Shown in pieces: positions 34,701-42,332 of a stretch of DNA of 64,000 nucleotides; the stretch's first letter is position 1; each line of letters begins with the position of its first letter. This DNA comes from Nostoc sp. MS1 (GTDB taxonomy: Bacteria > Cyanobacteriota > Cyanobacteriia > Cyanobacteriales > Nostocaceae). A model generated the notes under the pieces. It worked only from the letters and a program-made list of their open reading frames with translations. It was not told the origin of the DNA and made no database searches. The stretch lies in NCBI RefSeq assembly GCF_019976755.1, contig NZ_AP023441.1, positions 5,205,501 through 5,269,500 of the forward strand. The letters are read 5' to 3'. The position numbers were made by a program, and so were the translations under genes.

Positions 34701-35139
34701 AAATGACCCCCAAACCGCAGATATTCCAATCATCATCTTGTCAATTGTTGAAAATAAAGAACGAGGCTATCACATTGGCATAGATCGTTATCTCACCAAA
34801 CCCATCAATACAGAACAACTCCTCAATGAAATTGGCTCACTGCTGAATCAGGTTACATCTAGTAAAAAGGTCTTGGTTGTTGATCAAAATGAATCTACTT
34901 TAAAGACCATTTCTAATGTATTACAAGCTCAAGGTTACAGTGTCATTGAAGCCTCAGACCCTCAAGAATGTATTAATAAAGCTCTGTCAGTTAAACCTGA
35001 CATGATCATCATTGATTCTATCTTCTCTCAAGAATCCGAGTTAGTAAAAACCCTGAGATTTGAAAAAGAATTAGAAAATGTCTTATTCATTTGGGGATTA
35101 GGTATGGGAGATGAAGGAGATGGGGTAAGAATAAACTAA
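31738..35139 (+). CDS. multi-PAS hybrid histidine kinase with two receivers
   Basis: 1133 residues. PAS1 is at about 10-120; PAS2 (135-260) and PAS3 (265-385) are clearly duplicates sharing IHPDD and GKDG.YRYF; PAS4 is at 388-505. A short coiled coil precedes PAS5 (530-640), HisKA with SHELRTPL (about 660), HATPase_c with DTGIGI and GTGLGLPI (770-885), receiver 1 (922-1035, LIILDVMMPQ) and receiver 2 (from 1045). Receiver 2 is cut short: after the phospho-Asp strand MIIIDSIF it ends in GLGMGDEGDGVRIN, encoded by dispersed GGAGATG repeat DNA. No membrane segment is present, so it is a cytoplasmic sensor, perhaps with heme or flavin PAS ligands. It lies 57 bp downstream of the GAF kinase. Confidence 0.85.
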   Translation: MSSQLDEYNHLLWEKCPVGLVLWNPHGQLINVNPAYAAMLGRTVPETLNLNYWQITADTQIAAERVMLEKLEQTGRYGPYEKEYIHQNGNLVPVRVSSVMIERGGERLIWSSVEDISDLKQAEQERQQKEKILKQSEARYRSLVKTNTQIIWVSTPQGICFELEDWIGYTGQTLAEAENGGWIDAVHPDDRGYTGEAWGIAVANLSQYQIEYRIRGKDGNYRYFWVWGAPVIEDDGSVQEWIGTCTDIHDRKLAEAENQRLKERYRTLVTATSQIVWGATAEGLGISSQMLTWIDYTGQTEAEVEGWGWLEPIHPDDRARSSNEWSQAVANRSIYQTEYRLRGKDGIYRYFSVCGAPVLKADGSIQEWIGTCTNIHARKLTEAENQRLLDMLNHSSDAIIVRDMSDKTLYWNQGAERLYHWTREEVIDQYIYTFLKKIFPQPKEEITTELLQHGNWEGEVEHLTHDGKLITVQSRWTLQRDTDGQPCAVLEINTDVTARKQAEIALRQLNQELEARVAERTAALQDTLAEAQGLNAILDNLADGLLVVDTAGQITHFNPAFLAMHELTANTLKGHCRDLPIFGLADLVERTQSQPGEVFAAELDLAKERIGQAVATAIFKRTADNELTTCFGSALLIRDVTVEKEIDQMKTDFISTVSHELRTPLTSVLGFASIIQEKLQTDVFPMLSAEDRKLQKTIKRVADNLNIIVSEAERLTSLINDVLDIAKMEAGKVEWQMQPINLSELLDWATTATAALFETNGLQLITEIDSSVPQIIGDRNRLLQVLINLISNAVKFTQSGSVTCQVKQERDGVCISIIDTGIGIAPEDQPKVFEKFRQVGDTLTDKPKGTGLGLPICKQIIDHHGGRIWVESEIGKGSTFSFLIPVYANNPKTNTNLNLDALVKQLKEHVITTNTVANQKRKTILVVDDDAHIRELLHQQLENEGYNVREAKDGVDAIQQIKIIRPDLIILDVMMPQINGFDVAAVLKNDPQTADIPIIILSIVENKERGYHIGIDRYLTKPINTEQLLNEIGSLLNQVTSSKKVLVVDQNESTLKTISNVLQAQGYSVIEASDPQECINKALSVKPDMIIIDSIFSQESELVKTLRFEKELENVLFIWGLGMGDEGDGVRIN

Positions 35140-35195
35140 TATCTCATCGTTAAAAGTTTTTGAATTTTGAATTGATGTGTCCCAATCTGAAAATT

Positions 35196-35573
35196 ATGAG
35201 CCAGAAAATTTTGATTGTTGACGATGAACCTAACATTGTAATTTTAATGGAACAAGCCCTAGAGTCTTTGGAAGATGAGGGCGTAGAACTTTTAACTGCT
35301 AGAAATGGCGTAGAAGCCCTCGAAACCATTAAAACCGAAAAACCAAACCTTGTATTTCTTGATGTAATGATGCCTAAAATGAGTGGTTTGGAAGTTTGTG
35401 AAGTTGTTAAACATGAACTTCAAATGACTGATGTCTACATTATTATGTTGACAGCAAAAGGACAAGAATTTGATAAACAAAAGGGAATGGATGTGGGCGC
35501 TGATTTATATTTAACTAAACCATTCCGCCCAAAAGAAGTATTAGAGAAATCTATGCAGGTATTGGGTTTTTGA
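35196..35573 (+). CDS. single-domain response regulator
   Basis: A CheY-like receiver of 125 residues: acidic pair VDDE near residue 9, phospho-acceptor Asp in LVFLDVMMP, then the conserved Thr (LTAKG) and Lys (LTKPF). No output domain, so it works in a phosphorelay or by protein contact, most simply with the two kinases encoded upstream. ATG at 35196 matches the family start; ATG at 35175 and TTG at 35160 are longer alternatives. Confidence 0.85.
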   Translation: MSQKILIVDDEPNIVILMEQALESLEDEGVELLTARNGVEALETIKTEKPNLVFLDVMMPKMSGLEVCEVVKHELQMTDVYIIMLTAKGQEFDKQKGMDVGADLYLTKPFRPKEVLEKSMQVLGF

Positions 35574-35603
35574 GAGAATTTTTACCTTCATGAATTAGCG
35601 GCT

Positions 35604-35669
35604 GTAGGAGCGTACAGATGTACGTTCCTACCAATATATTTGGATTAGGTAATACCATAAAATGGTATT
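35604..35669. terminator. two hairpins between convergent genes
   Basis: GTAGGAGCGTAC / GTACGTTCCTAC (35604-35631, one G-T pair) and AATACCAT / ATGGTATT (35651-35669, perfect). The first is a common Nostoc palindromic repeat. Together they separate the receiver gene from the convergent secreted-protein gene. Confidence 0.5.
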
Positions 35670-36219
35670 AATTAGGACGACCATAATGAGCTTTACCTTT
35701 ACCATCAAGTGTTTCTAGTACCAAAACTTCTTGACCATAATCATTTCTTTCTATAGACCAGCTATAGGTTTCTACTTTAGCTGTATTGCGGCGTTCATAG
35801 GTGTTTGAGGCGCTACATTGTTGACCTTTGACAAAGCTATTGCTAGGCTCAAAGATAAATTTCTGACCGTCTATTTTAACTTTGCCCTTTTCTTGAATAA
35901 ATAAGTAAGAAGCGCAACCATAAGTGTTAATTTGGAGTAATCTGGCACGCTCATAGTTACCGTTGGGTGTTACTTTAAAGCGATCGCTAGAACCATTAGG
36001 TTGTGCTGATGTGCCTGTATAGCGGTCTTGATATTGAATCGAAGATATCCGACCATAAGACCATTCACCCTGTATTTGACTAGGTATCCCATCTGCACGA
36101 CTGATATGAGGAATGGAAACAAGGCTGGCTGCAAGGGTTAAGTTGAGAGTTCCTCTGGCAAATTTGCGAACAAGGGAAGTTGCAGAAGTTTGTGCCTGGT
36201 TGTTAAAGTGTGTACGCAT
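35668..36219 (-). CDS. secreted protein of unknown function
   Basis: A 183-residue protein with a long n-region and a signal peptide ending near ISRADG (about residue 44). The mature part is about 140 residues, probably all-beta, with two cysteines (YGCASY and GQQCSA) that may form a disulfide. I recognise no family. The strings IPSQIQGEWSYG and SSDRFKVTPNGNYERA suggest a lipocalin-like small domain, but this is a guess. It stands alone. Confidence 0.65.
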   Translation of the reverse strand: MRTHFNNQAQTSATSLVRKFARGTLNLTLAASLVSIPHISRADGIPSQIQGEWSYGRISSIQYQDRYTGTSAQPNGSSDRFKVTPNGNYERARLLQINTYGCASYLFIQEKGKVKIDGQKFIFEPSNSFVKGQQCSASNTYERRNTAKVETYSWSIERNDYGQEVLVLETLDGKGKAHYGRPN

Positions 36220-36408
36220 AACCGTTTAGTTCTTTTGTTGAATAGCTTTGTTGGTAGAAAAATTGCTCTGTTAAGACATCAGCTATAACTTGGGAACTTA
36301 TGCAGGGAAAATTAAGTTAAATGCCACACTGATGTTTTAGGCTGCTATAGCTAGATAAGCGTAGCTATACTCAGAAAAAATAGATATTGATAAGTTTTAA
36401 ACAATTTT

Positions 36409-37179
36409 ATGGGCATAACAGGCAGAATAAAGCAAATATCTTCTTTAACACTGGATTTGTTTATACAAGACCCTTTTCTTGTTGATGCTTTCTTTGATGC
36501 TCAATGGTTGCCAGAATCTCCTTATTGGCAAGGAAGGTCGAATACAAGAGAATTTGAACAAATGAAACAAGATGCTAGAAAAAGATTTGGCAAACTACCT
36601 GAAAGAAAAGGTTTAAGCAGGTTCATCTTTAAAAATCGTCAAAAGTGGAAGTATACTTACGACTGGCAAGCACTAGAAGAACAGTTTCTTGCTGAATGGG
36701 CAACCCCCGAATTAGATTTAGGTAAATCTTGGCAGGAAATAACATTTTTACTAGCTGGTTATATTGCAGCATACTATAGTATGCCTCAAGGCAAAATCCC
36801 AGAGTTGAGAGTAGAAAAAGGATATAAAAAAGATTTTTTACCGTTTATAGTAATTCAAAACTCTCAGTGGGATGGTAAGCCATTAGTTAATGCTTTTGGT
36901 GCTGGTAAAGAAATTGGTTATGAAACAGGATATGGGCCAGTTCGTTATCTTTTAGCAGGTGAAGAAGTTGGACAAATTCTCGATGGTTTGTTAGAACTTT
37001 CTAAGGAAGGTTTTAAAAACCGTTTTATATACGAATCGCAAAAACAAAATCCTATACATTGGCTTGATTGGTCGGATGAAGACCTGCTTGAGTGTATGGT
37101 CGATTACTACACCGAAATTTTTGATTATTACAAATCTGCTGTTAGCAATCAAAAGGCATTATTGCTATATTTAATATAA
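36409..37179 (+). CDS. DUF1877 family protein
   Basis: A 256-residue protein. The C-terminal half has the DUF1877 (YfbM-like) signature GYGPVRYLLAGEEVGQI and the closing LLECMVDYYTEIFDYYK segment; the N-terminal half LTLDLFIQDPFLVDAFF also matches. The function is unknown; homologues often lie near toxin-immunity or SMI1-like genes. There is no signal peptide. It precedes the DUF4253 gene by 96 bp on the same strand. Confidence 0.7.
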   Translation: MGITGRIKQISSLTLDLFIQDPFLVDAFFDAQWLPESPYWQGRSNTREFEQMKQDARKRFGKLPERKGLSRFIFKNRQKWKYTYDWQALEEQFLAEWATPELDLGKSWQEITFLLAGYIAAYYSMPQGKIPELRVEKGYKKDFLPFIVIQNSQWDGKPLVNAFGAGKEIGYETGYGPVRYLLAGEEVGQILDGLLELSKEGFKNRFIYESQKQNPIHWLDWSDEDLLECMVDYYTEIFDYYKSAVSNQKALLLYLI

Positions 37180-37275
37180 TTTTAGGTTGATACTGAGTTT
37201 TTTACACAAAAGCAAAGCAATATATAAAGTTAAAAATTGTCGTCCATAGCTTATCAAGTTAAAGGAATTTGAACA

Positions 37276-38106
37276 ATGGTTATAAGCCAAAACGCCTTAA
37301 AAAACTTATTAACACAACATCATATTAACGCCGATACTCTAGAATTACTTTGGCAAGTCGATGGTGAAAATATTTATGGATTAACCGTTAATGGTGCTGA
37401 TGCCATACAACATTGGCAGCAACTACGACAAATTACAGATGAGACGCAACATTATCCTTTGTTATTGGGTAATGAAGCTGAAAGTCAATCTTACATCGAA
37501 TCCGTTCATTCCTATAGTGACTATTTATCAGAAGAACAACCTACAACTGTTCAGGAAATTATCCAACAAGGCAATCAACTAAATGCTAATGATTGGTTAA
37601 ATACCACAGCAGAACAGCAAAGACAAGAAAGAGCTAATTACATAAATATATCGACATTACAAAATGATGTTGATGAATTTACACTAGCAGAAATCGGCGA
37701 GTGGAATGATATGATTTATCCTACTAACCGCTATACAATTCCCCGTGATATTTTAACTCGTTTACCACATCCAAACGTAATAATTGCATTAGTTCCTACT
37801 ACATTTAGCTGGCAAGTTCCCGCTTTCCTGAAGTTTGGCAATTGGAATGATTGTCCAGCCCCGGAAGTGCAGGTTTGCCTTATGAAATATTGGCAAGAAA
37901 AATATGGTGCAGAGGTAGTAGGTATCACCCATGATGTAGTGGAAATGGTTGTTCATAAACCACCACAAGACAAAGAAAGCGCATTTCAACTAGCTCAAGA
38001 ACAGTATATTTATTGCTACGATATTGTAGACCAAGGGGTACAAACTCTTAGTAATCTAGCTGCTAACTTATTAGGAGGAAAAGTCTGGTATTTTTGGTGG
38101 GATTAA
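37276..38106 (+). CDS. DUF4253 domain protein
   Basis: A 276-residue cytoplasmic protein. The C-terminal 100 residues form the DUF4253 domain: WQVPAFLKFGNWNDCP, then YWQEKYGAEVVGITHDVVEM, and a terminal YFWWD. DUF4253 proteins are often encoded in polymorphic-toxin immunity neighbourhoods, as DUF1877 proteins are, so the adjacent pair may be orphan immunity-like genes; this is inference. GGAATTTG lies upstream of the ATG. Confidence 0.7.
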   Translation: MVISQNALKNLLTQHHINADTLELLWQVDGENIYGLTVNGADAIQHWQQLRQITDETQHYPLLLGNEAESQSYIESVHSYSDYLSEEQPTTVQEIIQQGNQLNANDWLNTTAEQQRQERANYINISTLQNDVDEFTLAEIGEWNDMIYPTNRYTIPRDILTRLPHPNVIIALVPTTFSWQVPAFLKFGNWNDCPAPEVQVCLMKYWQEKYGAEVVGITHDVVEMVVHKPPQDKESAFQLAQEQYIYCYDIVDQGVQTLSNLAANLLGGKVWYFWWD

Positions 38107-38130
38107 TTCTTGTTAATCAAAATAATATTT

Positions 38131-38466
38131 TTAAGCCACTCCATATCCTGTATATGGTCGCTTATAAGGTGGGTGTAAACCTAAAATAATATCTTCCTTG
38201 GGTACACCCATATCTACTAATTCCTGAGCAATATCTACCTCAGTCATATTACGTTGAATCCATATCTTACCATCTTTAATATCTAAATGAATAAAACAAT
38301 TGTAAACTCGCTTTAATTCCTCCCAGCCTACATCCAAGAGCTGATAATGGTCGTTTACTGTGTCACAAATTATCTGAGATTCAATATCTGAATTAGTATT
38401 TTCAAAATCAGCGTGAGATTTTAAAAATTTTTGAATGATTTCTCGATAATCTTCTATTCTGTCCAT
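38131..38466 (-). CDS. xisI: XisI, element-excision accessory protein
   Basis: A 111-residue XisI family protein with the typical start MDRIEDYREIIQ and end GLHPPYKRPYTGYGVA. In Anabaena, XisH and XisI help the recombinase XisF excise the fdxN element in heterocysts, but many cyanobacterial genomes carry multiple xisHI pairs far from any excision element. Here there is no recombinase gene or element boundary. Its start overlaps the end of xisH by 13 bp, the normal coupled arrangement. XisI is intact while xisH is broken. Confidence 0.88.
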   Translation of the reverse strand: MDRIEDYREIIQKFLKSHADFENTNSDIESQIICDTVNDHYQLLDVGWEELKRVYNCFIHLDIKDGKIWIQRNMTEVDIAQELVDMGVPKEDIILGLHPPYKRPYTGYGVA

Positions 38467-38959
38467 ACAATAATCTCCTCTTTAAACGGATTATAAATTA
38501 TTAGCTTAACTTGATAAAGCTTGACAGCCTCTTGAACAAAGCGTTCTTGAAAGAAAGATTCAAACGTATCAACAGGAACCGCAAGATACAAGATTCTATC
38601 TGGTTCAGTTATTTGTAATGCAAGACGGTAGTTCAAAAATTGACCTAGTGCTAAGTGAAAATCAGTGATAAGCTGACACGCATCTAAATTTGATAATTTA
38701 GTGCCTGAACCCGTTTGCTGCATTAGGTTGTCTTGTAAAACTAGATGCCGAACAGCTTAACAGAAGTACTGATAAAACTTTTAATTTCAACGGCTATTTT
38801 TTGTCCTGCTTTATCGGCTGCCAAAAACTTATCAGCTGCTAAGTCAACTTCAAACTTGACACGCTCAATTTTAATTTTAAGCGGATCTGCGGTAATTACC
38901 CATTGTTCCTTTAGAAGTGCCTGTTTGACAGCTTCATGAAATAAGTCTTTGGCTGCCAT
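38454..38959 (-). pseudogene. xisH: xisH interrupted by a MITE
   Basis: The N-terminal part (38959 to about 38760) reads MAAKDLFHEAVKQAL to KSFISTSV, and the C-terminal part (to 38454) reads ITDFHLALGQFLNYR to EEIIVWTE. Both match XisH, but they are in different frames, separated by 89 net bases at 38669-38759. Removing that DNA and one TA restores a continuous XisH reading frame (ISTSV-ITDFH). With the insertion the product stops after 72 residues. XisH resembles PD-(D/E)XK nucleases, so activity is probably lost. Confidence 0.85.
38669..38759. mobile_element. 87-bp MITE with TA target duplication inside xisH
   Basis: The ends TAAGCTGACACGCATCTA (38669-38686) and TAGATGCCGAACAGCTTA (38742-38759) are inverted repeats matching at 14 of 18 positions, bounded by TA on both sides. 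TA duplication is the hallmark of IS630/Tc1-mariner-type transposition. It has no coding capacity. Confidence 0.8.
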
Positions 38960-39023
38960 TTTTCCTCACACATCCCCTAATCTAATTTTAAATAAACTAT
39001 TGCAGAATGTAATAGTTTGTTAA

Positions 39024-39116
39024 CTAACTACTGCGACTAAAAAATACAGCCGCCGCCACAATTAAAGCCAGAAGCGCCAAAGGAACCCAAAGATTAGGTA
39101 AATCCGCTAAACTCAT
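39024..39116 (-). CDS. candidate 30-residue single-helix membrane protein
   Basis: A minus-strand ATG at 39116 opens a 30-codon frame, MSLADLPNLWVPLALLALIV followed by a hydrophobic end and FFSRSS, ending in TAG. It has the shape of small cyanobacterial photosystem or cytochrome subunits, but I cannot match it to a named one. It is divergent from the fusion protein gene at 39179. No good Shine-Dalgarno sequence is visible, so this remains tentative. Confidence 0.4.
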   Translation of the reverse strand: MSLADLPNLWVPLALLALIVAAAVFFSRSS

Positions 39117-39178
39117 CACATAGCTATTTTCAGGGATAATCCTTTTATACAGCAAACAGCCGACGCGGAGAAACCAGG

Positions 39179-41704
39179 ATGACATCTCCAGATACAGTTA
39201 TATGGCTACAAGAGCGGACAACTTTAGGTATTCTCTCATCTGCGGCGCTGGATGCGATCGCCCAAGTGATAGAACCGCAAACCATACCAAAGGGAAGTAC
39301 CCTAGTTGCAGAAGCCACCCCCCCAACCGCACTTTACATCATCCGAGATGGACAGTTAGAAAGCGAGACTAGTAATCAAAATAGTTCAGTTTTAGCCCGT
39401 GGTTTCTTACCCGGTGCAGTAATTAACCTGCAAGAATTACTTTTAGATCAATTAATACCCTATAAAATCGTTACTCTCACAGAATCTCATGTCTGGGCTA
39501 TACCTGCGGCTAAATTTCGGGAATTAATTAATCAACACCCAGAAATTACTCAAGCTTTTTCTCGTCAGTTGGCGCAGGAACTAGCGCAGGTAACATCCGC
39601 GTTAACCTATGAACAGGAACGTTCTGTAGCGTTGCGTCCTTATTTAGTTACCAAAGCGCAACGGGGAATTGTCGGGACAAGTCGCTACGCTGTACGTCTG
39701 CGAGAACAAATTCGTGAATCGACGGCTGATAGGAAGTCTGTAGAAATATTTGGTGAACCAGGGTTAGAGAAGGATAATATTGCCGCTTTGATCCATTTTA
39801 GTTCGCCCCAGCGACGCGAACCGATTATTAAAGTCAATTGTGGCATTTTACAAACTAGCGGTGCTGATTTATTTGGTCGCGCTGGTGGGAAGCCTGGACT
39901 GTTGGAATGGTTGGGGGAAGGTAGTATTATTCTCAATAACTTGCAAGAATTACCGCCAGAGTTATTACAACCTGTAGCACAGCTATTAACCACAAATACA
40001 TATACCCCCGTGACGCGACAAGGGGAACCCACGGCGGAACCACGTAATAGTAAAGCGCGAATTTTCATTGTTTCGGAAAAAACCGAGTCAAAGATAGAAC
40101 GCTGTGTGGGACATATTATCAAAGTCCCGCCGTTACGAGTGCGGAAAACTGACATTAAAGCACAGGTTGAATACTACACCAGTTTGTATGTGCGATCGCG
40201 CGGAGTAAACAAACCCCACGTTACCCCAGAAGCCTTACGCCGTCTTCAGTCATACGATTTTCCTGGAAACCTCAAAGAGTTGAAAAACCTTGTAGAACGG
40301 GCTATTGTCCAAGCTGGGGAACGCCGCGAATTAACAGAGGAAATATTCTGGGCGGCGGAAACGAAGAAAAAACAATTTCGTGTCAACCTTTTAAATTTAT
40401 ATCCAGGGTTACGGCAATTTTTGCGGAGTTCTTGGTGGCCTGACAAAATTAATTATGGTTTTACTGTGGCGGCTTTTGCGTTTATTGTAGGTGTGTTGTT
40501 TGTGGGGCCGCAAACACGCGATCGCAATTTTGCCTTAAATTTATTTTGGGCTTGGTGGTGGCCTATCATCCTATTTATTTTCCCCTTCTTAGGGCGGGTA
40601 TGGTGTGCTGTCTGTCCCTTCATGATTTACGGCGAAATCACCCAAAAATTATCTCTGTGGTTATTCCCGCGCAAACTCAAACGCTGGCCCAGAGAAAAAG
40701 CTGAAAAATGGGGCGGATGGTTTTTATTTGGTTTATTTACCTTAATTTTCCTTTGGGAAGAACTCTGGCATTTAGAAAATACCGCCTATCTTTCTGCTTG
40801 TTTACTGTTATTAATTACTGCCGGGGCAATGATATTTTCTGCCCTATTCGAGCGGCGTTTTTGGTGTCGCTATCTTTGTCCCATCGGGGGAATGAATGGT
40901 TTATTTGCTAAACTTTCTATGACAGAACTGCGGGCGCAACAAGGCATTTGTTCTGCTACTTGTACCACCTATCAATGTTATAAAGGTGGCCCCGAAAAAG
41001 GCGAAGGGATGGAAACAGATGGTTGTCCCTTATATTCTCATCCTGCACAGTTGGAAGATAACCGTGATTGTGTTTTGTGCATGACTTGTCTCAAAGCCTG
41101 TCCTCATCGTTCCGTTGAGTTTAACCTGCGTCCTCCTGGGATTGAACTGTGGACGACTCATGTAGCACGTAACTATGAAGTCGCATTATTGTTATTACTG
41201 TTTGGGGGAGTTTATCTACATCGTTTACCAGAAATAATTGCTTGGTTGGGTTTACAACTTGATTTAACGCAATTTTGGCTACATTTAGGAATCTCAATTG
41301 TAGCTTTATTAATTCCCACGGTTGTTGTCTTATTAGCCTATGGCTTGATTAAACTATTTAATACTCGCCGTAAACCTCGACGCTTTATTGAACTTGCCTA
41401 TGGTTATTTACCACTAGTATTAGGGGGAAATTTAGCTCATTATCTGCGCCTGGGTTTAGGCGAAGGCGGAAAAATTCTTCCCGTAACATTTGCAACTTTT
41501 GGATTAAGTGGTGAGCAATTACCCATATTAGTAGCACACCCAGCAGTCATTGCCTTTTTACAAGGTGCAACTCTCATCTTTTCAGTGCTGTTGACAATAG
41601 TATTAACTCAAAAAATTGCTCGGCAACCATTAACTACTATGCTTTGGCAACATATAACAGCCATTGTTTTGGGTGTCAGTATGTGGGCAATTATTATCAA
41701 TTGA
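39179..41704 (+). CDS. cyclic-nucleotide-domain / pseudo-AAA+ / membrane 4Fe-4S polyferredoxin fusion
   Basis: 841 residues in three parts. Residues 1-150 form a Crp-like cyclic-nucleotide-binding fold. Residues 165-395 form an NtrC-type AAA+ domain that has lost its working parts: the Walker A position reads GEPGLEKD (192-199) with no GKS/T, the GAFTGA loop is deleted, and Walker B reads LNNLQEL; the FPGNLKEL motif (361-368) remains. Residues 400-841 form a NapH/RdxA-like membrane protein with several helices, CxxC-type pairs (476/479, 563/567) and ferredoxin cysteines 591, 595, 600 and 631, 634, 637, 641. Cyanobacteria lack sigma-54, so transcription activation is excluded; a redox or electron-transfer role with cNMP-like sensing is inferred. 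Confidence 0.8.
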   Translation: MTSPDTVIWLQERTTLGILSSAALDAIAQVIEPQTIPKGSTLVAEATPPTALYIIRDGQLESETSNQNSSVLARGFLPGAVINLQELLLDQLIPYKIVTLTESHVWAIPAAKFRELINQHPEITQAFSRQLAQELAQVTSALTYEQERSVALRPYLVTKAQRGIVGTSRYAVRLREQIRESTADRKSVEIFGEPGLEKDNIAALIHFSSPQRREPIIKVNCGILQTSGADLFGRAGGKPGLLEWLGEGSIILNNLQELPPELLQPVAQLLTTNTYTPVTRQGEPTAEPRNSKARIFIVSEKTESKIERCVGHIIKVPPLRVRKTDIKAQVEYYTSLYVRSRGVNKPHVTPEALRRLQSYDFPGNLKELKNLVERAIVQAGERRELTEEIFWAAETKKKQFRVNLLNLYPGLRQFLRSSWWPDKINYGFTVAAFAFIVGVLFVGPQTRDRNFALNLFWAWWWPIILFIFPFLGRVWCAVCPFMIYGEITQKLSLWLFPRKLKRWPREKAEKWGGWFLFGLFTLIFLWEELWHLENTAYLSACLLLLITAGAMIFSALFERRFWCRYLCPIGGMNGLFAKLSMTELRAQQGICSATCTTYQCYKGGPEKGEGMETDGCPLYSHPAQLEDNRDCVLCMTCLKACPHRSVEFNLRPPGIELWTTHVARNYEVALLLLLFGGVYLHRLPEIIAWLGLQLDLTQFWLHLGISIVALLIPTVVVLLAYGLIKLFNTRRKPRRFIELAYGYLPLVLGGNLAHYLRLGLGEGGKILPVTFATFGLSGEQLPILVAHPAVIAFLQGATLIFSVLLTIVLTQKIARQPLTTMLWQHITAIVLGVSMWAIIIN

Positions 41705-41879
41705 TAATTACTTAATAGTATGGTTGTTAGGGTCGGTAATGGTTAATCATAAAACATTATGACCTATGCGCCATTACCTATTACCAAGCCATTAAGCTAG
41801 ATGCGGTGGAATGGTATGAGGCGATCGCACCAAAGATCATCTAAACTCAAGGTGAGAACGATTATTCACACTGCCTGTT

Positions 41880-42320
41880 ATGTCTTCTAGTTTAGATTCT
41901 TTACCACCTGCACTAGCCAAAATTGTCCAGCGCTTTCAACGTGCTACCGACCAAAAAAGACGTACCGAACAGTTAATTGCTTACGGTAACAAGGTCAAGG
42001 ATTTCCCAGAGGAGGACAAATTACCGGAAAATAAGGTTCCAGGCTGTGTTTCTCAGGTTTATATCACCGCCAAACTCGAAGATGGTAAGGTAGTATTCCG
42101 GGCTGATTCCGATGCCTTCATTAGTAAAGGCATGGTTGGTCTGCTAATTGAAGGCATGAATGGACTGACTCCCACGGAAATCTTAGAATTGACCCCAGAT
42201 TTTATCCAAGCCACAGGTTTAAACGTCAGCTTGACCCCTTCCCGCGCTAACGGATTTTACAACATATTTAAAACCATGCAAAAAAAGGCGCTGGAATGTA
42301 AGTTAGAAGCATCGGGCTGA
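41880..42320 (+). CDS. sufE: SufE cysteine-desulfurase activator
   Basis: A 146-residue SufE protein with the persulfide-accepting Cys56 in VPGCVSQVY and the usual GLNVSLTPSRANGF C-terminal block. It takes sulfur from the SufS desulfurase for Fe-S cluster assembly. The other suf genes are not in this window. It is followed after 12 bp by the alpha/beta-hydrolase gene, probably one transcript. Preceding it is the Fe-S polyferredoxin gene, which may be chance. Confidence 0.9.
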   Translation: MSSSLDSLPPALAKIVQRFQRATDQKRRTEQLIAYGNKVKDFPEEDKLPENKVPGCVSQVYITAKLEDGKVVFRADSDAFISKGMVGLLIEGMNGLTPTEILELTPDFIQATGLNVSLTPSRANGFYNIFKTMQKKALECKLEASG

Positions 42321-42332
42321 TGATAAAAAATT

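Noticed and set aside
38131..38959. Excision apparatus of an fdxN-type element
   Set aside because: Only xisI and a broken xisH are present; no recombinase gene or element ends were seen.
39179..40380. Sigma-54-dependent activator
   Set aside because: Walker A lysine, GAFTGA loop and Walker B acids are missing, and cyanobacteria lack sigma-54.
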